Below, piece by piece: positions 5,490 to 10,691 of a stretch of DNA of 10,691 bases; position 1 is the first letter of the stretch; every line of letters begins with the position of its first letter. The DNA lies in NCBI GenBank assembly GCA_900756495.1, contig CAAEKI010000150.1, positions 1 through 10,691 of the forward strand. Reading direction: 5' to 3'. Origin of the DNA: an uncultured Oscillospiraceae bacterium (GTDB taxonomy: Bacteria > Bacillota > Clostridia > Oscillospirales > Oscillospiraceae). The notes below the pieces were generated by a model that was not told the DNA's origin, did no database searches, and saw nothing but the letters and a program-made list of their open reading frames with translations. Both the position numbers and the translations under genes were made by a program.

Positions 5490-6419
5490 ATGAACAAGGC
5501 CATTCACATCCGGGAGGCCGTGACCCCGGAGGAGGTGGAGCGCTTCTGGCAGGAGCTGCACGCCTATCACGCACGGGACATTTTCCCCGACCCGGCGGAG
5601 GAGGACCGGGCATATTTTCTGGACGACAGCCAATACCGGGCCGCCGTACAGCGGATCCATGACCGGGAAGGGGATCGCTGTTACTACCTGCTGTTCCGGC
5701 GGGAGGGCCGGGATATCGGCTTTGCCCTGACAGCACTGTACCCCTCGGAGGACGGCAAGTGCTTCGTCATGGAGTTCTGTGTGCTGCCGGAGTTCCGGGG
5801 CGGCGGGACAGGCACCGCCTGCGCCCGTCTGCTGCTGGATTGGGCAGCGGATCGGGGAGCGCAGTATGGGGAGCTGAACGCCGCCGACCCCCGGCGCATC
5901 CGATTCTGGAGCCGTCTGGGCTTCCGGCCCAATGGCCGGGACGAGTGGGGCGAGCCGCTGATGCTGCGCCCTCCGGAGCAGGCGCTGCCCATCACCGTGG
6001 AGCTGCTGAGGGACCCGGCGGACTGGCAGCTGCGGAAGCTGGAGAACGGCTATCTGGCGGAGATCGGAGAGCCGCTGCTGACGGAGGAGAGCACAGAGCG
6101 GCTGCGGGCCGCCGTGGAGCAGGGGCATATCCGCTTCCTGCTGGCATACCGGGGCTGCCGGGCCGTGGGGATGTGCTCCGTGGCAGAGAACTTCTCCACC
6201 TTCTGCTGCGGGCCGGTAGCGGTGCTGGAGGATCTGTACGTGGAGCCGGTGTTCCGGAGACAGGGCATCGCCCGGCAGCTGACCCACAGCGCTCAGGCAC
6301 TGTGCCGTGAACGGGGCGTGGGCAGCCTGACCGTGTGCTGTGCCCCTTGTGACGAGGCCATGTATCAGGCGCTGGGCTTCAACGTCCCGCTGGGCGTGAG
6401 CCGGAGCTGCCTGCTGTAA
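5490..6419 (+). CDS. Tandem-domain GNAT acetyltransferase
   Basis: GNAT enzymes move an acetyl group from acetyl-CoA to an amine. This 309-residue protein has two GNAT domains. The first (about 5-160) has the acetyl-CoA loop RGGGTGTA at 103-110 and FWSRLGF at 139-145. The second (about 165-305) has RRQGIARQL at 256-264 and MYQALGF at 291-297. Both keep the Q/RxxGxG/A loop and the C-terminal xxxLGF, so both may bind acetyl-CoA, though in many double GNATs only one domain is active. The start is certain: AGGAGG 9 nt upstream. It stands alone between hairpins. The substrate cannot be read from the sequence. Confidence 0.9.
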   Translation: MNKAIHIREAVTPEEVERFWQELHAYHARDIFPDPAEEDRAYFLDDSQYRAAVQRIHDREGDRCYYLLFRREGRDIGFALTALYPSEDGKCFVMEFCVLPEFRGGGTGTACARLLLDWAADRGAQYGELNAADPRRIRFWSRLGFRPNGRDEWGEPLMLRPPEQALPITVELLRDPADWQLRKLENGYLAEIGEPLLTEESTERLRAAVEQGHIRFLLAYRGCRAVGMCSVAENFSTFCCGPVAVLEDLYVEPVFRRQGIARQLTHSAQALCRERGVGSLTVCCAPCDEAMYQALGFNVPLGVSRSCLL

Positions 6420-6430
6420 GAAATCAAAAT

Positions 6431-6447
6431 CTCCGGCTAAGCCGGAG
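6431..6447. terminator. Terminator after the GNAT gene
   Basis: CTCCGGC-TAA-GCCGGAG is a perfect 7-bp stem, 11 bp after the stop, with an A-rich lead-in (ATCAAAAT) and GTTTG after it. It probably stops the GNAT transcript. It is the first of six hairpins in a row. Confidence 0.65.
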
Positions 6448-6455
6448 GTTTGACG

Positions 6456-6599
6456 AGGCCCTATAAGGGCCTATTACGGGCGAAGCCCCTTAAGGGGCCC
6501 GAAAGGTCTGCCGACCGCATTTCCTTCTCGGGCTACCCCTTAAGGGGTTTTATTTATGCCTTGGGATTCGTACTACCCGTAAACGGGTCTATAAATCCC
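6456..6599 (+). other. Dense hairpin array, possible structured RNA or REP-like element
   Basis: No gene is present. The hairpins are AGGCCCT/AGGGCCT (6456-6472); palindrome GCCCCTTAAGGGGC (6485-6498); GGTC/GACC (6505-6516); palindrome ACCCCTTAAGGGGT (6535-6548) followed by TTTATTTAT; and ACCCGT-AA-ACGGGT (6575-6588) nested within GGGATT/AATCCC (6563-6599). The two CCCCTTAAGGGG copies can also pair with each other in a longer stem extended by CCCGA/TCGGG and AAGG/CCTT. Alternative folds are therefore possible, and the T-rich end at 6548-6557 could be a terminator. Confidence 0.55.
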
Positions 6600-6740
6600 T
6601 TTATGCTGATTTAGTCGGATATTTTGTCCTGATAATGTACAATAAGTTGCGCAAATTGGAAAATACATAAAAAAGACATAGCTTGCAGGCTCTGGCAGAA
6701 TGAAGTTGCCACACAAACATTCGAAAGGAGACAGCAAACT

Positions 6741-6902
6741 ATGTCCGAGAAAATCGTACAGCTGAATGAGGACGGTTCCCGTGAGGTTTTGGGCGCCGCC
6801 GAGGGCATGAAAGAGGACAAGACCAGCTGGGTCAGCTTCTTCCAGTGGCTCCGTGGACGCAGCTTGGATGGCGCAAAGCTCATCTTTGGCGACAAGTGCC
6901 TG
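6741..6902 (+). pseudogene. IS256-family transposase fragment, internally deleted
   Basis: Starting at ATG6741 with AAGGAG 11 nt upstream, the frame reads MSEKIVQLNE, the usual first ten residues of one IS256-family transposase group. It then jumps straight to DGSREVLGAAEGMKEDKTSW and FFQWLRGRSLDG, which in full-length enzymes lie around residue 200, in the catalytic DDE domain. It ends at GDKCL, before the rest of that domain. About 190 residues are missing inside and the C-terminal half is missing outside, so it is inactive. The placement of segments is from memory of the family. The 3' end runs directly into a LysR gene on the opposite strand. Confidence 0.8.
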
Positions 6903-7007
6903 CATCCGCTGGGAGATGGCGGACTGGGAGAGGTAGTTCTCCTCTATCGCCTGCGAACAGCTGCGCAGCCGCACCACGGACTGGAAGTATTTGAGTGGTC
7001 TCAGCAC
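6894..7007 (-). pseudogene. LysR-family regulator, N-terminal remnant
   Basis: From GTG7007, with AGGGAGTGG a few bases upstream, the minus strand encodes LKYFQSVVRLRSCSQAIEEN and LSQSAISQRMQAL, a classic LysR-type winged helix N-terminus (helix-turn-helix about residues 18-37). The frame then enters the antisense of the IS256 fragment and loses all similarity. The effector domain and over 85 percent of the usual 300 residues are gone. The breakpoint lies at 6894-6902, where both gene fragments can claim the same bases. It has its own promoter-like sequence at 7038-7066. Confidence 0.75.
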
Positions 7008-7037
7008 TTGCCCACTCCCTTTTCCTGATGCTCTCCC

Positions 7038-7066
7038 ATTGTAACGCAGCACTTCCACAGCGTCCA
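7038..7066 (-). promoter_or_regulatory. Promoter of the truncated LysR gene
   Basis: On the minus strand, TGGACG (7061-7066), a 17-nt spacer and TACAAT (7038-7043) make a weaker sigma-A-like promoter about 30 nt before the GTG. Confidence 0.45.
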
Positions 7067-7139
7067 CCGCCTGCGCCCACACCATAGTCCATCCCAAGGA
7101 GCGCCTCGCCGTCTGTCATGCGAAAAAATCGTTATGCCG

Positions 7140-7496
7140 TTACAGCTTCCCCAGCCGCTCCGCCCACTGGGCCTCCTTGAAGCCCACCAGAACGAAATCG
7201 CCGCCCACCAGCAGCGGTCGCTTCACCAGCATCCCATCCGTGGCCAGAAGCTGCAACATCTCCTCCTCGCTCATGCCCGGCAGCTTGTCCTTCAGCCCCA
7301 TGGACTTATACAGCAGCCCGCTGGTGTTGAAAAATCTCTTCAGCGGCAGCCCGCTGCGCTGATGCCACGCAGCCAGCTCCTCATAGCCGGGGTTCTCCTC
7401 CTTGATGTCCCGCAGCTCATAGCTGATGTGGTGCTCATCCAGCCACTTCTTCGCCTTCTGGCAGGTACTGCACTTGGGATAGCAAACAAAAATCAT
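7140..7496 (-). CDS. ArsC/Spx-fold thioredoxin-like protein
   Basis: A 118-residue single-domain protein of the ArsC family (arsenate reductase, Spx, MgsR, YffB), cytosolic. It begins MIFVCYPKCSTCQKAKKWL with a CxxC pair (Cys9, Cys12), followed by the helix and the family's late KRPLLV motif (residues 92-97). Arg93-Pro94 is the cis-proline block of the fold. The CxxC is like that of Spx/MgsR and YffB, so arsenate reduction should not be assumed. Start 7496 is chosen over an ATG at 7517 because AGGAGGAG lies 6 nt upstream. It is the second gene of a unit with the small DNA-binding protein 37 bp upstream. No arsenic genes are nearby. Confidence 0.88.
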   Translation of the reverse strand: MIFVCYPKCSTCQKAKKWLDEHHISYELRDIKEENPGYEELAAWHQRSGLPLKRFFNTSGLLYKSMGLKDKLPGMSEEEMLQLLATDGMLVKRPLLVGGDFVLVGFKEAQWAERLGKL

Positions 7497-7533
7497 GGTT
7501 CTCTCCTCCTGTTTCATTGGATCGTATGAATTA

Positions 7534-7944
7534 CTACTTGCTTTTCTTGTTCCTGTAAATCGGCCGCTCCTGTATTTTCTTTAGGCGATTTTCAATAGCT
7601 GTCGGCGTCCGTTTTAAAACATTTGCAATCATGTAGATATTAGCTCCTCTATGATGCATTTGGATAAGTCGCCTCTCCTCTTCTTTACTCCAAAACTCCA
7701 TACAACGTGGATATTTTTTTCTATTCTCTTCCCTACGCTGCTTTCTTTCCTGCACCTTTTCTTGCTTAATACGAAATAGGTACTGTTCGTTAGATTCGAT
7801 CGTGCAATGATCCAAAATTTCGATCAATGCATCTTGGATCTTCTCATTTGAACAGCTGTCATTCAGTGGAAGCACTCTGCCGCTGAGCGGGTTAATTCCT
7901 TTGCTAAGGCTCTCAACCATAGTTCTTGCGAGAAAAGGATCCAT
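7534..7944 (-). CDS. Small Myb/SANT-like DNA-binding protein
   Basis: A 136-residue protein without a family name I can give. The N-terminal part (1-50) contains KGINPLSGRVLP followed by an acidic helix, similar to a module seen next to helicase-related proteins in clostridia. A basic, charged linker (60-80) follows, then FWSKEEERRLIQMHHRG and IANVLKRTPTAIENRLKKI (about 84-124), which is laid out like a Myb/SANT or homeodomain-like helix-turn-helix. The start is fixed by AGGAGG 8 nt upstream of ATG7944, although the frame stays open back to the promoter. It probably binds DNA and is co-transcribed with the ArsC-fold gene. Base composition is more AT-rich than its neighbours, hinting at acquisition. 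Confidence 0.75.
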   Translation of the reverse strand: MDPFLARTMVESLSKGINPLSGRVLPLNDSCSNEKIQDALIEILDHCTIESNEQYLFRIKQEKVQERKQRREENRKKYPRCMEFWSKEEERRLIQMHHRGANIYMIANVLKRTPTAIENRLKKIQERPIYRNKKSK

Positions 7945-8050
7945 ACCATCATCCTCCTGTTGATTTCCTGTGATACACGTTCCAAGGCTGCCCCTTTCAT
8001 TCACCCGTACCACGTTGTCATCACAATATACGGCTATCTTTCCTCCCTCA

Positions 8051-8079
8051 ATTATACCGATTCCCCCGCAAAAAGACAA
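8051..8079 (-). promoter_or_regulatory. Promoter of the DNA-binding protein/ArsC-fold unit
   Basis: On the minus strand, TTGTCT (8074-8079), a 17-nt spacer and a perfect TATAAT (8051-8056). The predicted start near 8044 leaves a 100-nt leader that is open in the gene's own frame. Confidence 0.75.
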
Positions 8080-8081
8080 CA

Positions 8082-8113
8082 AAAAATGTGCAGGCGCTTG
8101 CTTGCACATTTTT
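8082..8113. promoter_or_regulatory. 14-bp-arm hairpin between divergent promoters
   Basis: Arms 8082-8095 and 8100-8113 pair over 14 positions (one G-T) around the loop GCTT, with A5 before and T5 after, the shape of a bidirectional terminator. It overlaps the -35 box of the plus-strand promoter and ends just upstream of the minus-strand -35. It may act as an operator or insulator. Confidence 0.6.
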
Positions 8114-8130
8114 CTCCCGACTGCTACAAT
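8102..8130 (+). promoter_or_regulatory. Promoter of the EFR1 gene
   Basis: TTGCAC (8102-8107), a 17-nt spacer and TACAAT (8125-8130) preceded by TGC. Transcription would start near 8137, giving a 24-nt leader with the AAGGAG site at 8148-8153. Confidence 0.7.
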
Positions 8131-8160
8131 GTTAAAAATATTCTGCGAAGGAGTTTTCAT

Positions 8161-8910
8161 ATGATCCTCTATTTTTCCGGCACCGGCAACAGCAAATATG
8201 TGGCCCAGCGCATGGCGGAGGCTCTGAACCAATCGCTGCTGAGCATGAATGACCGCATCCGCTCCCACGACACCTCCCCCGTGGAGACGGACGAGCGCCT
8301 TGTGATCGTCACGCCTACCTACGCATGGCGCATCCCCCGTCTGGTGCGGGACTGGCTGCTGGAGACGGAGTTCCCCGGCGCAGCGCAGGTGTGGTTCATC
8401 ATGACCTGCGGCAGCGAGATCGGCCACGCCAGCCGGTATAACCGCTCCCTCTGTCAGACCAAGGGCCTGACGGACATGGGGACAGCCCAGATCATCATGC
8501 CGGAGAACTACATCGCCATGTTTGACGCTCCGCAGGCGGAGGAAGCCCGACGCATCGTGGCCAAGGCTCAGCCGGATATCGACCGTTCTATCGCCGCCGT
8601 CCGGGAGGGCCGTCCCTTTCCCCCGCCCCACGATCGTCTCTATGACCGCTTCATGAGCGGGCCGGTGAACCCCATCTTCTATGCCTGCTTCGTCAAATCC
8701 AGCGCCTTTACCGTTTCGGAGGCCTGCACCGGCTGCGGCCGGTGCGCCCGCCGCTGTCCCACCAACAGCATCACCCTCCGGGACGGCAGGCCCGTCTGGG
8801 GCAAAGGCTGCACCCACTGCATGGCCTGTATCTGCTACTGCCCCACGTCCGCCATCGAGTACGGAAAAAAGAGCCTCGGCAAGCCCCGGTATCACTTCGA
8901 GGCCCTGTAA
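8161..8910 (+). CDS. EFR1 family flavodoxin-ferredoxin
   Basis: A 249-residue electron carrier joining a flavodoxin domain to a two-cluster ferredoxin. The N-terminal domain starts MILYFSGTGNSKYVAQ, where SGTGNS (6-11) is the FMN phosphate-binding loop; PTYAWRIP (52-59) is the second flavin loop. The C-terminal domain has two CxxCxxCxxxCP motifs, Cys189/192/195/199 and Cys217/220/223/227, for two 4Fe-4S clusters. It is soluble and cytosolic, with redox partners unknown. The start has AAGGAG 7 nt upstream; upstream in-frame codons run through the promoter and are not used. A 6-bp stem straddles the stop codon (8899-8916). It is convergent with a small membrane protein gene 9 bp further on. Confidence 0.92.
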   Translation: MILYFSGTGNSKYVAQRMAEALNQSLLSMNDRIRSHDTSPVETDERLVIVTPTYAWRIPRLVRDWLLETEFPGAAQVWFIMTCGSEIGHASRYNRSLCQTKGLTDMGTAQIIMPENYIAMFDAPQAEEARRIVAKAQPDIDRSIAAVREGRPFPPPHDRLYDRFMSGPVNPIFYACFVKSSAFTVSEACTGCGRCARRCPTNSITLRDGRPVWGKGCTHCMACICYCPTSAIEYGKKSLGKPRYHFEAL

Positions 8911-8919
8911 GGCCTCCCG

Positions 8920-9075
8920 TCAGGCGATGGCTTCCCGCCACGTTCCCGCAGCGGCAAATTTCCGGTACTGCTCCTGATTCCTCCGGAAGAAGCCCCGGAT
9001 GATCAGCAGCACGAACACCGTCGGCACCACGCCAAAGGACAGCAGCAGCACACCCTTTTTATATTGTGTGTTCAT
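8920..9075 (-). CDS. 51-residue single-pass membrane protein
   Basis: A short gene: ATG9075, preceded by GGAGCGGGAC, encodes MNTQYKKGVLLLSFGVV and a hydrophobic stretch to about residue 26 (VPTVFVLLIIRG), then a basic, soluble tail ending WREAIA and a stop at 8920. The single helix with lysines before and RGFFRRNQ after it suggests a small inner-membrane protein. Its GC-rich codon use matches the neighbours. A promoter and operator lie directly upstream, which supports it as a real, regulated gene. No family recognised. Confidence 0.75.
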   Translation of the reverse strand: MNTQYKKGVLLLSFGVVPTVFVLLIIRGFFRRNQEQYRKFAAAGTWREAIA

Positions 9076-9096
9076 GTCCCGCTCCGTATGTTTGCC

Positions 9097-9112
9097 TTAC
9101 ACTACTGTGTAA
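9097..9112. promoter_or_regulatory. Operator-like palindrome TTACAC-N4-GTGTAA
   Basis: TTACAC (9097-9102) and GTGTAA (9107-9112) form a perfect 6-bp inverted repeat with a 4-nt spacer. It overlaps the -10 and covers the predicted transcription start of the small membrane protein gene, the usual place for a dimeric repressor. The stem is too AT-rich and short for a terminator. Confidence 0.5.
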
Positions 9113-9136
9113 TATTCAGTCGTTTCATTTTGTCAA
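9109..9136 (-). promoter_or_regulatory. Promoter of the small membrane protein
   Basis: On the minus strand, a perfect -35 TTGACA (9131-9136), a 16-nt spacer and -10 TATTAC (9109-9114). The ATG lies about 34 nt past the -10. Confidence 0.65.
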
Positions 9137-9167
9137 TAAGACTTTTGAAAAAATTTGCATATCATGG

Positions 9168-9205
9168 AAAGCGCCACCGGAAGATATCTCCGGCGGCGCT
9201 TTTTG
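9168..9205 (+). terminator. Terminator hairpin between two minus-strand genes
   Basis: Arms 9168-9181 and 9189-9202 pair over 14 positions with one A-C mismatch; a T5 run follows on the plus strand and a CTTT on the minus strand. It sits 42 bp past the stop of the 380-residue gene and probably ends that transcript. The plus-strand tail is the better one, but no plus-strand gene precedes it closely. Confidence 0.7.
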
Positions 9206-9246
9206 GTATACTATTTGGGAAGAATTTTACCTCGTCCAGCCTCACC

Positions 9247-10389
9247 TTATAGGTATTCTGCATAAGCTGCAAGCTTTTCCTCAGCAGCGGCAGCTTCCTG
9301 CCGTATCCTGTCGGCACGGAACAGCAGGGCCGACAATTCATCATATTCCCCTTTATCGACTCCCGTTTTGAGGGAAATGATCCCCGATTTGATGCAATCA
9401 CGCCATACCAGCGTAACGGAACGGCTCTTTTCGGGAAATTCCACTTCGATCAAATATTTGCCGGGCCGCCCTATGACCCTCCCAACACCAAAGCTTCTGT
9501 GCGCAATGGGACTGCCCGCAGAGAGTCTTTCTTCAAAGAACTCCTCTGCGTGCTCCAACCTCGCCACCTGCTCCTCCGCCTTTGCCCGTTCCTCTGCTGC
9601 GGCTCTTGCGGCGTCTATCTTTGCCAGATAGGCCTTTCTCTCCTGCCCATTCCTCATGGTATAATGGATACCATCAAACAGGCCGTAGACCGAGCAGCAG
9701 TAAATGATGTCAAACGCCAGAAGATGCAGTGCTTCGTCCGGATGGATAGGACCTCTTGCATAATCTGCCCTGCCCCGGTTTGTTTCCAGCAAAGCAGGAC
9801 AATCCCTGATGGCCTTTACAAGCTCATCGCACATCCGGTGATAGACCTGCAAGTCCATCTGGGTGCCGCTGCCCCAGTTGTCATAGAACTCCACACAATC
9901 AGCGAATCTCTTGGCCTGAAGCGCCTTATACAGATAATAATGCTCCGGGTCGTAGAATCCCGTTATCATCATGGGAAGCCGGATGCCTGCCTGATAGCGC
10001 CACCGATCCCGATAATATTTTTCATGCATGGTCTGGCAAAAATTCAAGAATCCTGTAAATCGATGGTTTCTTACCTGCAAGTCGCCGCCGTCCGGCTCCA
10101 GCAAGTCACGAAGCGCTTGACGCACCGCCGTCGGCTCACGCTTGGCATAGTCCGACAGCGCATAGAAGGAAAGTTCATAGCGATTGTCGATGGTCTGTTC
10201 CGTCAACTGCACCACATCCACAAGCCGCTTGGGAAAACTGCTATCATCAGCCGCCAAAGCCCTATCTATCATCGGGCGGAACTGCGCTGCGATTTCCCAT
10301 TTATATACCTCGTCATGTCCCCCGGTATTCAATTCCGGAAACCGCTTCACATAGCGTCCAAAAATCTGTTCCAGATTTGCACGATTCAT
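9247..10389 (-). CDS. Hypothetical protein, McrB-like N-terminal region plus Tudor-like domain
   Basis: A 380-residue protein of unknown function. Residues about 5-245 (LEQIFGRYVKRF, YKWEIAAQF, FADCVEFYDNWGSG, LHLLAFDIIYCCSVYGLFDG) resemble a region I associate with the N-terminus of McrB-like AAA ATPases in clostridia, but no Walker A motif or ATPase domain follows. Residues 250-290 are an alanine/glutamate-rich coiled coil. Residues about 293-335 (PIAHRSFGVGRVIGRPGKY) look like the SH3/Tudor-type fold found at the end of PcrA/UvrD helicases. The end is again helical. The start has AAAGGA 7 nt upstream. Such a layout suggests a nucleic-acid or protein-binding adaptor. This is an inference. 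Confidence 0.8.
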   Translation of the reverse strand: MNRANLEQIFGRYVKRFPELNTGGHDEVYKWEIAAQFRPMIDRALAADDSSFPKRLVDVVQLTEQTIDNRYELSFYALSDYAKREPTAVRQALRDLLEPDGGDLQVRNHRFTGFLNFCQTMHEKYYRDRWRYQAGIRLPMMITGFYDPEHYYLYKALQAKRFADCVEFYDNWGSGTQMDLQVYHRMCDELVKAIRDCPALLETNRGRADYARGPIHPDEALHLLAFDIIYCCSVYGLFDGIHYTMRNGQERKAYLAKIDAARAAAEERAKAEEQVARLEHAEEFFEERLSAGSPIAHRSFGVGRVIGRPGKYLIEVEFPEKSRSVTLVWRDCIKSGIISLKTGVDKGEYDELSALLFRADRIRQEAAAAEEKLAAYAEYL

Positions 10390-10434
10390 TCTATCTATCC
10401 TTTCGCCCGGTATATCTTCTGTCTACTGTTTATT

Positions 10435-10463
10435 ATAATACTACATCCAACTATAAATAGCAA
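10435..10463 (-). promoter_or_regulatory. Promoter of the 380-residue gene
   Basis: On the minus strand, TTGCTA (10458-10463), a 17-nt spacer and TATTAT (10435-10440), about 45 nt before the ATG. Confidence 0.5.
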
Positions 10464-10554
10464 GAAATCCCTGTTTCTTACGACATCTAATATTCTCCCC
10501 TCCCCTGCATCTTTCCCTCCTTCACCGCATAGGCTTGTCTGTGAGGTGATACCA

Positions 10555-10691
10555 ATGAAACAGATCCATATACGCCGATGCCTGTCCCTGCTGCTGGCGG
10601 CGCTGACTCTGTGGGCCGCCGCCGTCACCGCCGGGAGCGATTCTGCCGCCGCAGCCCTCCAGCAGCTGCGGCAGGGCAGCCGCCTGCCCCA
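10555..10691 (+). CDS. Secreted or membrane-anchored protein, 5' end only
   Basis: The first 45 codons of a gene that runs off the right edge. ATG10555 has a near-perfect ribosome site AGGTGAT 4 nt upstream. The protein begins MKQIHIRRCLSLLLAALTLW, a positively charged N-region then a 15-residue hydrophobic core, and an AVTAGS stretch that could be a signal peptidase I site near residue 26. The following part (SAAAALQQLRQGSRLP) is alanine-rich. No family can be named from so little. It is divergent from the 380-residue gene, with 165 bp between the starts. Confidence 0.7.
   Translation, partial: MKQIHIRRCLSLLLAALTLWAAAVTAGSDSAAAALQQLRQGSRLP

Noticed and set aside
4539..6287. 582-codon minus-strand frame opposite sfsA and GNAT
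   Set aside because: It spans two well-supported plus-strand genes and their intergenic region, is proline/leucine-rich low-complexity, and has no family motif.
6431..6599. CRISPR array
   Set aside because: The hairpins differ in sequence and spacing and there are no regular spacers or cas genes.
6591..6601. ATAAATCCCTT shared with fic operator 2
   Set aside because: Only one half-site is present, with no TAAGGG at the right spacing and no promoter; here it pairs with GGGATT upstream, so the match is probably chance.
7945..8895. N-terminal part of a long minus-strand frame opposite the EFR1 gene
   Set aside because: The part beyond 8046 is antisense to clear flavodoxin and ferredoxin motifs; only the C-terminal 136 codons are a real gene.

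Overview
The window looks like chromosome from a GC-rich, Gram-positive gut Clostridia (Oscillospiraceae/Ruminococcaceae-like). The reasons are strong AGGAGG-type ribosome sites, TTGACA/TATAAT-type promoters, an EFR1-type flavodoxin-ferredoxin, BrnQ, SfsA, an IS256 remnant and remnants of Firmicutes integrative elements. This placement is inferred from gene content; no marker gene is present.

Layout. (1) 1-2097 is the right end of an integrated element, lower in GC than the chromosome. It holds a zinc-ribbon protein gene, a complete class II Fic AMP-transferase gene (minus strand) whose promoter is covered by a paired dyad, a strong terminator, and then the 3' half of a tRNA-Pro(TGG) gene that marks the attachment site. 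The fic cassette is bracketed by 34-bp imperfect direct repeats. (2) 2100-2890 is the wreck of a second, older mobilizable element on the minus strand: the C-terminus of a relaxase-like gene and an excisionase gene, each with an amber stop and a frameshift. No integrase remains between the excisionase and the tRNA half-site. (3) 2950-6420 is ordinary chromosome: brnQ (minus) divergent from sfsA (plus), then a double-GNAT acetyltransferase. (4) 6420-7010 is a scar. A run of six hairpins is followed by an internally deleted IS256-family transposase fragment joined head-on to a truncated LysR-type regulator gene. (5) 7140-8910 holds a minus-strand operon (small Myb/SANT-like DNA-binding protein, then an ArsC/Spx-fold protein) divergent from an EFR1 flavodoxin-ferredoxin gene. 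A 14-bp-arm hairpin lies between the two promoters. (6) 8920-10691 holds a 51-residue membrane protein with a TTACAC-N4-GTGTAA operator on its promoter, a 380-residue protein with a McrB-like N-terminal region, a coiled coil and a Tudor-like domain, and the first 45 codons of a secreted protein that runs off the right edge.

How they work together. The metabolic genes (branched-chain amino acid uptake, SfsA nuclease, acetyltransferase, redox protein) each have their own promoter and terminator. They do not form one pathway. The most interesting parts are the Fic module, with its apparent autoregulatory operator and cassette boundaries at the end of an integrative element, the tandem-element junction at tRNA-Pro, and the hairpin array at 6431-6599.
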